From Amycolatopsis iheyensis (GTDB lineage: Bacteria > Actinomycetota > Actinomycetes > Mycobacteriales > Pseudonocardiaceae), in contig NZ_JAMXQV010000037.1 of the NCBI RefSeq assembly GCF_024703995.1, positions 20,392 through 84,391 of the forward strand: a DNA stretch of 64,000 bases, read 5' to 3'. Positions 7,859-16,589 of the stretch are shown piece by piece. Under the pieces are notes generated by a model. That model was given only the letters and a program-made list of their open reading frames with translations. It did no database searches and had not been told where the DNA came from. How positions within the stretch are numbered: position 1 is the stretch's first letter; each line of letters opens with the position of its first letter. The position numbers were made by a program, and so were the translations under genes.

Positions 7859-8478
7859 GGCTGGTCCCAGCCGCTCGAGGCTGCCTTCTCCGCGCCCAGC
7901 GTCGTGCCTTCGCCGTGGCCGGTGTGCACCTTGGTCGTGTCCGGGAGGTTGAACAGCTTCTCGCGGATGGACTTCACGATCGTCGGGTAGTCCGAATAGG
8001 ACCGGCCGGTGGCGCCCGGGCCGCCGTGGAACAGCGTGTCTCCGGTGAACAGGACGCCGAGGTCCTCGGCGTACAGGCACACCGCGCCCGGTGCGTGACC
8101 CGGCGTGTGGATGACCCGCAGCCCGGTGCCGGCGATCGTGATCGTCTGGCCGTCCGTCAGCTCGGCGTCCGGCGCGCGGTCCGGGTGCGTCAGGTCCCAG
8201 AGGACGCGGTCGTCGGCGTGCAGCAGGATCGGCGCGCCGGTCGCGGCGGCGAGCGCGGGCGCCGCGTTGACGTGGTCGTTGTGCGCGTGGGTGCAGACGA
8301 TCGCCGCCAGCTTCCGGTCGCCGACCACGTTCTCGATGGCCTTCGCGTCGTGGGCCGCGTCGATCACGATCACCTCGGTGTCGTCGCCGACGATCCACAC
8401 GTTGTTGTCGACGTCCCAGGTGCCCCCGTCGAGCTGGAAGGTGCCGGAAGTGACCAGGTTCTGCACGATCGCCGTCAT
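7855..8478 (-). CDS. MBL-fold metallo-hydrolase (glyoxalase II-like)
   Basis: A 207-residue metallo-beta-lactamase fold protein. The metal-binding CTHAHNDHVN (His64, His66, Asp68, His69), the HTPGHAPGAVCLY histidine, FTGDTLFHGG and HTGHGEGTTLG supply the full zinc-ligand set. The small size and final HTGHG motif are typical of glyoxalase II-like thioester hydrolases. In actinobacteria such proteins often act in mycothiol-dependent detoxification, but no partner dehydrogenase lies beside this gene, so the substrate is open. The ATG at 8478 is the only good start. It is transcribed convergently to the DUF309/remnant pair. Confidence 0.9.
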   Translation of the reverse strand: MTAIVQNLVTSGTFQLDGGTWDVDNNVWIVGDDTEVIVIDAAHDAKAIENVVGDRKLAAIVCTHAHNDHVNAAPALAAATGAPILLHADDRVLWDLTHPDRAPDAELTDGQTITIAGTGLRVIHTPGHAPGAVCLYAEDLGVLFTGDTLFHGGPGATGRSYSDYPTIVKSIREKLFNLPDTTKVHTGHGEGTTLGAEKAASSGWDQP

Positions 8479-8529
8479 GGGCCCGACCTTAACGCGGCGG
8501 GCCGGGTCCTTGCGGGCTGACCGGCGAGA

Positions 8530-9189
8530 TCAGGCGAGCTCGGCCGCCTCGGCGGCCTGCGTCGCGCGGCGGTGCGACGCGCGGTCGTACAGGAAGGCGA
8601 TCGCGGCCAGGGCGACGAAGAACAGGCCGATCCCGACGCAGTTGAGCGTCACCTGGCCGTAGCCGAGCGCCGCCGCGTCGACGAACGGGTACGGGTAGAA
8701 CCCGGTGATCGCGCCGCGGGGGAGCGTGAACGCGAGCCACGCGAGGGGGTAGACCAGCGACCACCACACCGTGCGCCAGGCCGGGGCGTGCCGCGGGCCG
8801 GCGACGACCCAGCCCGCCACGAACAGCAGCGGTGTCACCTTGTGCAGCATCGTGTCGGAGAACAGTGACAGCCCGTGCAGCTCGTACAGCCCCTCGAGCG
8901 CCACCTGGTAGACGATGCCGGTCACGATGATGCCGACCAGCGCGTCGAGCCACAGGACGCGGAACAGCCCGCCCCGGGCCAGGCCCAGTGCCACCAGCGC
9001 CGAGGTCACCGTGACCAGCAGGTTCGAGTCGATCGTGAAGTAGCAGAACAGGTTCGCGATCCGGCCCGCGGCCGTCCGGAACTGGCCGGTGGTGTCGCCC
9101 GCCGTGGCGATCACCTGGGTGACCAGGCCGGTCAGCGCGACCAGCGTCGTGACCCCGAACCAGACGCGCGTGAGCTTCGAACCGTGCAT
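8530..9189 (-). CDS. Pr6Pr-family six-helix membrane protein
   Basis: A 219-residue integral membrane protein with six hydrophobic helices, matching the Pr6Pr (FAR-17a/AIG1-like) family: IANLFCYFTIDSNLLV in the second helix, then GLYELHGLSLFSDTMLHKVT with the conserved His, and GFYPYPFVDAAALGYGQV near the end. Pr6Pr proteins are uncharacterised, but the related AIG1/ADTRP proteins are membrane hydrolases. The start is taken at the ATG at 9189 (MHGSKLTRVW) rather than the upstream 9228 codon. A TATCCT -10-like sequence lies six bases before it, so the message is probably leaderless. Confidence 0.8.
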   Translation of the reverse strand: MHGSKLTRVWFGVTTLVALTGLVTQVIATAGDTTGQFRTAAGRIANLFCYFTIDSNLLVTVTSALVALGLARGGLFRVLWLDALVGIIVTGIVYQVALEGLYELHGLSLFSDTMLHKVTPLLFVAGWVVAGPRHAPAWRTVWWSLVYPLAWLAFTLPRGAITGFYPYPFVDAAALGYGQVTLNCVGIGLFFVALAAIAFLYDRASHRRATQAAEAAELA

Positions 9190-9285
9190 CCCCGGAGGAT
9201 ACCGGCCGGTAGATCCACTGTGGACCACTCGATCGAGTCGTCGGGGTGAGGCGCCCCGGTGTGGTGCACCGGGGCGCTTCGGTCG

Positions 9286-9726
9286 TCAGGCCGTGGTGAG
9301 GGCGTCCCGGAGGGTGGTGAACGCCTCGTACTCGGCCTTCTGCTCGACCGGCAGCTGGTAACTGGCGGCGAGCAGCTTCGGCACGGACGGGATGATGCTG
9401 AGCTTGAAGGACTGCCCGTCGGTCGTCTTGATGACGAACCGGCCCTGCAGATCGCGCTTCTTCACCGACGCCCGGTTCGCGTCCGTGATCGTCAGCGGGG
9501 TGCCCGCCGTGATCGTCCCGCTCTTTTCGGCGAGCGGGACGATCACGAGATCGGTCGATCCCGGCCGGAAACCGATGGCGAAATTGCTGACGGTGGTGGT
9601 GCGGAAAACGATGAAGTTCTTCTGCTTGATTTCCGCGCCGTACACCTTGGTGTATCCGCGGCCGTCGGCGACGGCCCCGTCGAAGGCGGCGTGGATCGCC
9701 GCTTTCATCTCTTCCTTGCTGGCCAC
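9286..9726 (-). CDS. Hypothetical protein, 146 residues
   Basis: Soluble alpha/beta protein beginning MASKEEMKAAIHAAFDGAVA, with several beta-rich stretches (NFIVFRTTTVSNFAIGFRPG, LVIVPLAEKSG, GRFVIKTTDGQSFKLSI). No signal peptide or membrane segment is seen and no family is recognised. The beta content and the phrase FKLSIIPSVPKLLAASYQLP recall small PH-like or lipocalin-like folds, but that is only an impression. The GTG at 9726 follows GGAGGAGCAGAA. It lies just downstream of the secreted sedolisin on the same strand, about 140 bases away, so co-expression is possible but not evident. Confidence 0.65.
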   Translation of the reverse strand: MASKEEMKAAIHAAFDGAVADGRGYTKVYGAEIKQKNFIVFRTTTVSNFAIGFRPGSTDLVIVPLAEKSGTITAGTPLTITDANRASVKKRDLQGRFVIKTTDGQSFKLSIIPSVPKLLAASYQLPVEQKAEYEAFTTLRDALTTA

Positions 9727-9869
9727 TTCTGCTCCTCCATGACCGCTCGGGGACTGAGCGGGTCTTCAGGGAGCAGGATCGTAGCGGTGACCCGACATTG
9801 TTCTGTGGGTAAAAATCTCGACATGATCATGCGTCGAACAAACCGAACTCCACCGTTTCCGGTGAATTG

Positions 9870-11162
9870 TCAGCGCAGTGCTTTCACCAGTGCGGGAACG
9901 AAGACCGAAGCGTCGACCGTGCCCCAGCCACTGGCGATGTCGAAGCCCTTCGCGGCGGTGAAGCCGACGACGCCGTCCTGGCTGTTGTCGCCTTCGGTCA
10001 CGTCGACGATGCCCGCCTTCGCGCCGGCCGGGCCCAGCTTCGTGTACAGCGCCGGGTTGATCTGGCCGAGCTTGCCGTGCTTGGCCTGCACCGCGAGCGC
10101 GAGCACGCCGGCGAACAGCGGCGCGGACTGCGAAGTGCCGTGCACGCCTTCCATGCTGATGTCCGGGAACGAGCGCATCTTGCTGCCGGTGATCTTCTTG
10201 ACGCCGTCCTGCCAGTTCGGCCGCGCGTACGCCTTGGACAGCCCGGCGCCCTCGGAGAACCCGTTGTCGGCGACGTTCACGACGTCGTCGGCCTTGGTGC
10301 GGTTGCCGTTCGCGTCGAGGTGCAGCTGCGTGCCGCCGAGCGTCGTGACGCGCGGGTCGGACGCCGGCCAGCTCGCGACGCGGTACGGGTAGTTGCCCGG
10401 GCCGTAGAGGTAACCGCCGGTCGGGCCGTCGTCGCCGGAGGAGGCGACCATGGTGATGCCCGCCTTGCTCGCGCGCTCCAACGCCGGGTCGAGCGTCTTG
10501 ATCGAGTCGAACGACGGGAAGTTCTCTTCCGTGGTCCCGAAGCTCATCGAGATGACGTCGACCAGCTTGTGCTCGGTCATGTAGTCGACCGCGTGCATCA
10601 TCTCGGGCAGGCCGGTGAAGCCCTGCGTCTCCGCGACCGGCGTCGCCGCGACGATGATCTTCGCGTTCGGCGCCATCGCGTGCATCATCGTGACGTCGAG
10701 GTCGGTCTCGCCGCCCCAGCCCTGGCAGGTGGCGGTGTCGACCCCCGGGTCGGTGCACGCGGGCACGGGCCCGGACGGCTGGATGACCTCGACGTTCGCC
10801 GGCGGCAGGCCGTGGCTCTTCGAGTACGTGTCGAGCACCTGCTTGACCTGGTCGTCGCCGAAGGACACCAGCGTCGCCACGGTGCTGCCCGCGCCGGTGA
10901 TGCCGGCGTTCCACAGCTTCGTCGCGTTGTACGCCGTGCTCTCCTTCGGCAGCGACGCCATCGCCGCCTCCAGCTTCGCGACGCGCTTCTGCACGGTGTC
11001 CGCGCCGACGAACGACCGCGCGGCCGCCGAGAAGTGGTGCTTCGACGGCTGGTGCCCGGCGTTCGGCGTGCTCGGCGCCGGCGTGGCCGAAGCCGGTGCG
11101 GTGAACACGGTCACGAGCAACGTGGTGCTCGCGAGCAAGCCGGACACAGCGCGCAATCTCAT
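9870..11162 (-). CDS. Secreted S53 (sedolisin) family serine-carboxyl peptidase
   Basis: A 430-residue protein with a signal peptide (1-27, cleavage near ASA/TPA). The sedolisin catalytic set is visible: Glu152 and Asp156 in GGETDLDVTMM, the oxyanion Asp in SSGDDGP, the nucleophilic Ser in HGTSQSAPL (the usual SGTS with His replacing the first Ser), and a C-terminal calcium site (VDVTEGDN, then KGFDIASGWGTVDA). These are acid-acting endopeptidases of the subtilisin fold. Only about 50 residues separate the signal peptide from the catalytic core, so the usual 150-200-residue activation prodomain is absent. The ATG at 11162 follows GGGAGAAAGC and begins with the basic MRLRAVSG of the signal peptide. 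It probably acts outside the cell. Confidence 0.9.
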   Translation of the reverse strand: MRLRAVSGLLASTTLLVTVFTAPASATPAPSTPNAGHQPSKHHFSAAARSFVGADTVQKRVAKLEAAMASLPKESTAYNATKLWNAGITGAGSTVATLVSFGDDQVKQVLDTYSKSHGLPPANVEVIQPSGPVPACTDPGVDTATCQGWGGETDLDVTMMHAMAPNAKIIVAATPVAETQGFTGLPEMMHAVDYMTEHKLVDVISMSFGTTEENFPSFDSIKTLDPALERASKAGITMVASSGDDGPTGGYLYGPGNYPYRVASWPASDPRVTTLGGTQLHLDANGNRTKADDVVNVADNGFSEGAGLSKAYARPNWQDGVKKITGSKMRSFPDISMEGVHGTSQSAPLFAGVLALAVQAKHGKLGQINPALYTKLGPAGAKAGIVDVTEGDNSQDGVVGFTAAKGFDIASGWGTVDASVFVPALVKALR

Positions 11163-11297
11163 GCTTTCTCCCTGGCTGAAGGAAACTCCGCCCGCCACTC
11201 TGCTCAGGGCGAGGAGAAGGCAACATCGACTTTCGTCTTTCCTTTTACGAGGAAAGCACCCGGAAGACGCGCGATGTCGTGATCGAGACTTTCGTCG

Positions 11298-12830
11298 TCA
11301 GCCCCCTTCCGACCGGTCGCCGTGCAGGAGGCCGCGGACGGTGTCGATCGTGTCGGCGTCCGCCGCCTCCTTGTCCGGGCGGTAGCGGACGACCCGGGCG
11401 AACCGCAGCGCCAGGCCACCGGGGTACCGCGTCGAAACCTGAGCGCTGTCCAGCTCGATTTCGACCACGACCTCCGGGCGGACGTACACCGTCCAGTCGT
11501 CGCGGTGGGTCTCGATCTCCTGGAACGTCCTCGTCTGCCACGCGAGGATCTCGTCGGTCATGCCCTTGAACGTCTTGCCGACCATGATCGGCGGGCCGCC
11601 GTCCGGGTCGCGTGCGCCCAGGTGCAGGTTCGACAGCGTGCCGGTGCGCCGGCCGTGGCCCCACTCCGCCGCGAGGACCACCAGGTCGATCGTGTGCACC
11701 GGCTTGACCTTGAGCCACGCGCGCCCGCGCCGCCCCGCCGCGTACGGCGACGCCAGGTCCTTGACCATCACGCCCTCGTGGCCGGCCTCCATCGCCGCCT
11801 CCAGGACCGCGGCCGCACCCGCCACGCCGACCTCACCGGGGATCACGTGCGCCCCGGCGACCTTGCGCAGCGCCGCGTTGCGCTCGGACAGCGGCGCGTC
11901 CAGCAGGTCGACGCCGTCGAGGTGCAGGCAGTCGAAGAAGTACGGCCGCAGCAGCAGCGCCTTCACCTGCTCCTCGCGGGTGCTGCCGAACCGGCTCATC
12001 GTGTCCTGGAACGGCCGCGGCCGCCCGGCGTCGGTGAGCGCGAGCGTTTCGCCGTCGAGCACCACCGACTCGCACGGCAGCGTCCGCACCAGCTCGACCA
12101 GCTCCTGCACGCTCGAGGTGATCTCGCGCAGCGTGCGGGTCCACACGTGCACCTCGTCGCCCTGGCGGTGCACCTGGATGCGCGCACCGTCCATCTTGTA
12201 CTCGACGATCGCCTCGGCGTGCTCGGCGACCGCCTCGTCGAGCGACTCCGCCGGGGACGCCAGCATCGGCTTGACCGGCGTGCCGAGCGTCAGCCGGAAC
12301 TCCGCCAGCGCCGCCTGCCCGCCGGTGAGCGCCGCGACGCCGGTGACGCCGAGCTTCCCGGAGAGCATGAAGGCCCGCCGCACGTCGACGGCCGGCACCT
12401 CGGCCGCCGCCGCGATCGCGTCGACCATCACGCCTTCCAGCGCGCCCTGCCGCAGCTCGCCGGTGACCAGCCGGAACAGGAACTGCTGCTCGTTCTCGGT
12501 CAGCCGGACGAACAACGCCCGCAGCACCTCTTGCCGCCGCGTCGAAGAGCCCGTACCCGCGGCTACGCCGGCGGCCTCCGTCAAGGCCGCGTCCACCTCC
12601 AGCACCGTGATCACCGGCTCCGAAGCGGGCGAAGCGCCGAGCCCGGCCAGGGTGCGCCAGCCCGCACCCAGCCTGTCCTGCGCCGTCTGCCCGGTCAGGT
12701 ACGCGATCACCATGGCCAGCTCGGTGAAGTCCGCCGCGCGCAGCAGCGCGGCCAGGACGGCGATCTTCGCCTTCCTGGACCTCGTCGCCGCCAGCTCGGC
12801 GGACGCCCGGACTATCTCGCTCAGCAACAC
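11298..12830 (-). CDS. ATP-dependent DNA ligase (LigB type)
   Basis: A 510-residue ligase. The N-terminal DNA-binding region (about 1-185) is followed by the adenylation domain with the AMP-accepting lysine in EYKMDGARIQVHRQG (about residue 211), the SVVLDGETLAL, LRPYFFDCLHLDG and GHEGVMVKDL motifs, then the OB fold starting at WLKVKPVHTIDLVV. It seals nicks using ATP and is an accessory to NAD-dependent LigA. Length and sequence match mycobacterial LigB (Rv3062). The GTG at 12830 starts MLLSEIVRAS; a CATGAT-like -10 just upstream suggests a leaderless transcript. A hairpin-forming stretch around 11230-11250 separates it from the sedolisin gene. Confidence 0.9.
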   Translation of the reverse strand: MLLSEIVRASAELAATRSRKAKIAVLAALLRAADFTELAMVIAYLTGQTAQDRLGAGWRTLAGLGASPASEPVITVLEVDAALTEAAGVAAGTGSSTRRQEVLRALFVRLTENEQQFLFRLVTGELRQGALEGVMVDAIAAAAEVPAVDVRRAFMLSGKLGVTGVAALTGGQAALAEFRLTLGTPVKPMLASPAESLDEAVAEHAEAIVEYKMDGARIQVHRQGDEVHVWTRTLREITSSVQELVELVRTLPCESVVLDGETLALTDAGRPRPFQDTMSRFGSTREEQVKALLLRPYFFDCLHLDGVDLLDAPLSERNAALRKVAGAHVIPGEVGVAGAAAVLEAAMEAGHEGVMVKDLASPYAAGRRGRAWLKVKPVHTIDLVVLAAEWGHGRRTGTLSNLHLGARDPDGGPPIMVGKTFKGMTDEILAWQTRTFQEIETHRDDWTVYVRPEVVVEIELDSAQVSTRYPGGLALRFARVVRYRPDKEAADADTIDTVRGLLHGDRSEGG

Positions 12831-12870
12831 CCGGACATCATGACCCGGACCACCGACAATTTCCGGCCGG

Positions 12871-14544
12871 TCAGATGTCCGGCCTGGTGCAGAGGGGGTC
12901 GAGCAGGCCGTCCTTGGCCACGCAGGGCGTGTACCCGGCGTCCTGCAGCTCGGCCCGCGCGGTCGGGCTGGCCAGGTAGTCGAGGAACCGCTTCAGCACG
13001 CTGTCGTTCGACGGCACGCCCTTCGTGTAGAGGTACTCGACGGTCCAGAAGCGGTACCCGGCGTCGACGGTCGTGACGTCGGGGTAGTGCCCGTCGAGCT
13101 GCACGACGCCGAGCTGGTCGCGGGCGGCCGCGGTTTTGGCCGCCCGGACGTCGGCGTACCCGATCGCGCCCGGCACGTTCGCGACCTCGGTCAGCACCTC
13201 GGCGGTCGTGCCGCGCTCGCAGCGCGTGGTTGCCGCCGCCGGGTCGCGCTCGGGCTTGCGGCACGAATCCGACGTCAGCCGGTCTTCCGCGCCGCCCAGG
13301 ACCTTCTGCTCGAACGTCTTGCGCGTGCCCGACTCCTGCCCGCGCCCGACGATCCCGATCGGCACCGACGGGCCCGGCCGCAGCTGGTCCCAGTTGCGCA
13401 CCCGGCCGCTGAAGATGTCCTTGACCTGCTGGGTCGTCAGTTTGTCGACACCGGCCGCGCGGTTGACGACCAGGCTGTACACGACCACCGCGACGGCCTT
13501 GGCCGCCAGGTCGGGGCCGGCCTCGTTCGACCGGCCGTCCGAAAGCACCGCCAGCCCGTCCTTGCCCGCGGCGTCGACCGGGGCGAGCGCGCGGACACCG
13601 GTGACACTGCCGGTCGCGCGGGTCGTGATGGCCGCGCCGTCGCACTGGCCGTGGTACTCGGCGGCGATGCTGTCGATGATCGGGACGAACGCGCTCGACC
13701 CTTCGACCGACAGCTTCCCGGTGGCGCACTGCGCGGAGTCGCTCGGCCGGGACCACGAGACGAGCAGCGTCGCCAGCAGTGCGCCGGTCAGCAGCACCCC
13801 GACCGCCGTCGTGATGACCGGCCAGCCGAACCGGCGCTGCTTGCGGTCGTCCTTGATCCGGCCGGCGGCGAGCCGCGCGTGGTGGTCGATCTCCTTGCTG
13901 ATCTCGCCGTCGTGCCCTTCGGACTCCCGCAGCACGACGACCAGCTTGAACTTCTCCTTGCGCTTCAACGAAAGCCGAGCGAAGCGGACGCCGTGCCACT
14001 CGGGTGCCTCGGCCGGGGCTTCGGCCGCGAGCCCGGCGAACCGCTTCGGCAGCAGCGCGCGCACGCGAGAGAGCTTCACGCCTTCGACCGGCTTTTGCGG
14101 GGTCTCGCGCGTGAAGAACTCCAGGCCGTCGCGGACGTGCTGGCGCAGGCCGTCGTCGGTCGCGTCGGACACGCGTGCGTCCCAGACGATCCGGCTGCCG
14201 AAGGTGAACGACAGCGGGATTTCGAAGTCGTCCGGCGCGATGTCGAACCCGCCGGTGTTGTGCACGCGGATGACGACGATGCTCATCCGGTCGAGCAGCC
14301 GCGCGACCTGTTCGAGCTGCGGGGCCGCCTGCGCCGAACCGTTTTCGCCGTCGTGCAGGTCGAACGGGGACAGCCCGATCTTGGAGTTGTAGAGGACGCG
14401 GAAGGTCAGCCGGCGCCGCCGGATGAAGTAGCGGTCGATGAACGGCGCGGCGATCGCGACCAGCGCGGCGAGCCCGAGGACCAGGCTGCCGGAGTCGGAG
14501 CTCAGGATTTCGGCGAGGGACTGCATCGTCGCGCCGACGCCCAC
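12871..14544 (-). CDS. Two-TM protein with extracellular PstS-like phosphate-binding domain
   Basis: A 557-residue fusion. TM1 is at about 21-40 and is followed by IRRRRLTF, so residues 41-240 are probably cytoplasmic. This internal part has beta-rich stretches (RMSIVVIRVHNTGGFDIAPD, IPLSFTFGSRIVWDARV) of no recognised family. TM2 is at about 241-264. The exterior C-terminal part (about 275-557) is a PstS-like periplasmic binding protein: LSVEGSSAFVPIIDSIAAEY, the IFSGRVRNWDQL motif and GRGQESGTRKTFEQ. PstS proteins are usually free lipoproteins, so attachment to an internal domain suggests a ligand sensor rather than a transporter subunit. The GTG at 14544 follows GAGGAG at seven bases. No pst transporter genes are nearby. 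Confidence 0.8.
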   Translation of the reverse strand: MGVGATMQSLAEILSSDSGSLVLGLAALVAIAAPFIDRYFIRRRRLTFRVLYNSKIGLSPFDLHDGENGSAQAAPQLEQVARLLDRMSIVVIRVHNTGGFDIAPDDFEIPLSFTFGSRIVWDARVSDATDDGLRQHVRDGLEFFTRETPQKPVEGVKLSRVRALLPKRFAGLAAEAPAEAPEWHGVRFARLSLKRKEKFKLVVVLRESEGHDGEISKEIDHHARLAAGRIKDDRKQRRFGWPVITTAVGVLLTGALLATLLVSWSRPSDSAQCATGKLSVEGSSAFVPIIDSIAAEYHGQCDGAAITTRATGSVTGVRALAPVDAAGKDGLAVLSDGRSNEAGPDLAAKAVAVVVYSLVVNRAAGVDKLTTQQVKDIFSGRVRNWDQLRPGPSVPIGIVGRGQESGTRKTFEQKVLGGAEDRLTSDSCRKPERDPAAATTRCERGTTAEVLTEVANVPGAIGYADVRAAKTAAARDQLGVVQLDGHYPDVTTVDAGYRFWTVEYLYTKGVPSNDSVLKRFLDYLASPTARAELQDAGYTPCVAKDGLLDPLCTRPDI

Positions 14545-14595
14545 CGTGCTGCTCCTCTACCCCCGGCTCCCCAGGTGAAGCAGCCTAGGCAGCCG

Positions 14596-15459
14596 TTACG
14601 CCGGGTGGGTGCGCGCCGACCGAGTGTTCACCGGCCGTTCATCGGCGGCGATCCAGCTGGCCAGCAGGCCCAGCGCGCGTTCGGTCTCCGACCCCGGTTC
14701 GGCGTGGTAGACGACCATGCCCTGGTCGGGGTCCTGGGGCAGCCGCAGCGTCTCGTAGCGCAGCCGCAGCTCGCCGACGACCGGGTTGTTCAGCACCTTC
14801 CACCCTTGGGCCTTCTCCTGGACGGCGTGCTCGGCCCACAGTTTCCCGAACTGCTCGCTGGCCAGCGAAAGCTCGCCGATGAGCTGCGCGAACCGCGGGT
14901 CGCCGGGGTGCCGTCCGCTTTCCGCACGCAGGTTCGCGACGAGCTCGCGGCACACGGCGTCGTACTCGGGGTGCAGGTCCTTCGCGCGTTCGTCGGTGAA
15001 GATCAGCTTCGGCATGTTGCGTTCTTCGAGGTCGGCGAAGGCGAACGCGACCGCGCCGCCGAGGGCGTTCCAGGCGAGGACGTCCAGGTACCGGCCGAAG
15101 ACGAACGCCGGTGCCTGGATGGCGTCGAGCAGCTGCTGCAGCTCGGGCCGGACCCGCTGCGGCGCGTGCTCGTCGCGGCGCTTCGGCGCGGCGAGGTTGC
15201 GCAGGTAGGACTCTTCGCCGGGGTTGAGGCGCAGCGCGCGGGCCAGCGCGTCGAGGACCGCGTCCGACACGTTCTTGGCGCGGCCCTGTTCCAGGCGCGT
15301 GTAGTAGTCGACGCTGATCCCGGACAGCTGCGCCAGCTCCTCGCGGCGCAGGCCCTTGACCCGCCGCTGCGTGATCCCGGGCGGCAGACCCAGGTCGGCG
15401 GGGTCCAGTGCGGCTCGGCGTGCCTTCAGGAAGGCGCCCAGCTCGGCTGCGTCACTCAT
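14596..15459 (-). CDS. XRE-family regulator with MmyB-like ligand domain
   Basis: A 287-residue regulator. Residues about 8-85 hold an HTH_XRE (GITQRRVKGLRREELAQLSG, ISVDYYTRLEQGRAKNVSDA). Residues about 105-280 form the MmyB-like PAS-type ligand-binding domain (APAFVFGRYLDVLAWNALG, LIFTDERAKDL). Members of this very common actinobacterial class usually sit divergent from a single oxidoreductase and control it, as here with an aldo/keto reductase. The start is the ATG at 15459 (MSDAAELGAF); longer frames reach into the divergent gene and are not credible. Repeated CCTGG/CCAGG half-sites in the 100-base intergenic region are the likely operator. Confidence 0.88.
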   Translation of the reverse strand: MSDAAELGAFLKARRAALDPADLGLPPGITQRRVKGLRREELAQLSGISVDYYTRLEQGRAKNVSDAVLDALARALRLNPGEESYLRNLAAPKRRDEHAPQRVRPELQQLLDAIQAPAFVFGRYLDVLAWNALGGAVAFAFADLEERNMPKLIFTDERAKDLHPEYDAVCRELVANLRAESGRHPGDPRFAQLIGELSLASEQFGKLWAEHAVQEKAQGWKVLNNPVVGELRLRYETLRLPQDPDQGMVVYHAEPGSETERALGLLASWIAADERPVNTRSARTHPA

Positions 15460-15490
15460 GCCCCCAGTATCCCCGGCTCCGGGTTTGCCG

Positions 15491-15526
15491 CCTGGTACTG
15501 GCAGACCCAGGTTGAGCGTGACCTGG
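15491..15526. promoter_or_regulatory. Putative operator between XRE regulator and aldo/keto reductase
   Basis: Three related half-sites occur in the 100-bp divergent gap: CCTGG (15491), CCAGGT (15507) and ACCTGG (15521). CCTGG-N11-CCAGG and CCAGGT-N8-ACCTGG are both inverted repeats sharing the middle arm. The position, about 35-70 bases before the reductase start, suits control of both promoters by the XRE/MmyB protein. Confidence 0.45.
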
Positions 15527-15559
15527 TCCGGTGCTTTTCCCGCCAGCAGGGTGGAGCCC

Positions 15560-16585
15560 ATGGAACGACGAATTCTGGGTGGTACGGGCATCTCGGTCAG
15601 CGAGTACGCGTTCGGCGCGATGATGCTGGGCAAGTGGGGCAACCCCGACCACGAAGAGGGCGTCCGGATGCTGCACACGGCGCTCGACGCCGGCGTGAAC
15701 TTCTGGGACACCGCGGACATGTACTCCGACGGCGAGAACGAGGAGATCGTCGGCAAGGCGCTGAAGGGGCGTCGCGACGAGGTCGTGCTGGCCACCAAAG
15801 GCTTCTTCCGGATGGGTGCCGACCCCAACCAGGGCGGGCTTTCCCGGCGGTGGCTGACTCGGGCGTTGGACGACAGCCTGCGCCGTCTCGACACCGACTA
15901 CGTCGACCTCTACCAGGTCCACCGGCCGGACCCGACGACCGACATCGAGGAAACGCTTTCGGTGCTGACGGACTTCGTGCGGGCCGGCAAGGTCCGCGCG
16001 ATCGGCTCGTCGGACTTCCCGGCCGAGCAGATCGTGGAAGCCCAGTGGGTGGCGGAAAAGCGCGGCCTGGCCCGGTTCCGCGCCGAGCAGCCGCCGTACT
16101 CGATCTTCAACCGGGCGATCGAGGCGGCCGTGCTGCCGACCGCGCGCAAGTACGGCATGGGCGTGCTGACGTGGAGCCCGCTGGCCAGCGGCTGGCTGTC
16201 CGGCAAGTACCTGAAGCCGTCCGATGTGGACCTTTCCGAAGGCCGCCGGACGTTGCAGGCGCACAAGTTCGACCCTGCGCTGCCGGAGAACGCGGTCAAG
16301 TTCGAGGCGATCGCGCAGCTGAAGAAGATCGCCGACGACCTGGGCCGCCCGCTCACCCACCTGGCGACGGCGTTCGTCCGCGCCCACCCGGGCGTGACGT
16401 CGGCGATCATCGGCCCGCGGACACCGCAGCAGCTCGACGACCTGCTCGCCGGCGCGGACCTGGTGCTCGACGACGACGTGCTGGACCGGATCGACGAGAT
16501 CGTCCCGCCGGGCGCGGACCTGAACCCGGCCGAGAAGGACTACACCCCGCCGGCGCTGGCGGACAAGCGCCTGCGCCGGCGGTAG
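15560..16585 (+). CDS. Aldo/keto reductase
   Basis: A 341-residue NADPH-dependent oxidoreductase of the AKR TIM-barrel family. The catalytic tetrad is visible: Asp in NFWDTADMYSDGENEEIVG together with its Tyr, Lys in EVVLATKGFF, and His in VDLYQVHRPDPTTDIEETL. The C-terminal cofactor segment SAIIGPRTPQQLDDLLAG binds the NADPH phosphate. Its carbonyl substrate is unknown. The ATG at 15560 follows GGTGGAG closely. Divergent transcription from an XRE/MmyB-type regulator suggests induction by a small ligand sensed by that protein. The stop lies four bases from the convergent fumarase stop. Confidence 0.9.
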   Translation: MERRILGGTGISVSEYAFGAMMLGKWGNPDHEEGVRMLHTALDAGVNFWDTADMYSDGENEEIVGKALKGRRDEVVLATKGFFRMGADPNQGGLSRRWLTRALDDSLRRLDTDYVDLYQVHRPDPTTDIEETLSVLTDFVRAGKVRAIGSSDFPAEQIVEAQWVAEKRGLARFRAEQPPYSIFNRAIEAAVLPTARKYGMGVLTWSPLASGWLSGKYLKPSDVDLSEGRRTLQAHKFDPALPENAVKFEAIAQLKKIADDLGRPLTHLATAFVRAHPGVTSAIIGPRTPQQLDDLLAGADLVLDDDVLDRIDEIVPPGADLNPAEKDYTPPALADKRLRRR

Positions 16586-16589
16586 CGCC

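Noticed and set aside
11228..11297. CTTTCC ... GGAAAG near the sedolisin gene as another copy of the 18.8-kb operator
   Set aside because: The spacer is eight bases rather than five and it sits in a probable terminator/leader hairpin; the resemblance is likely chance.
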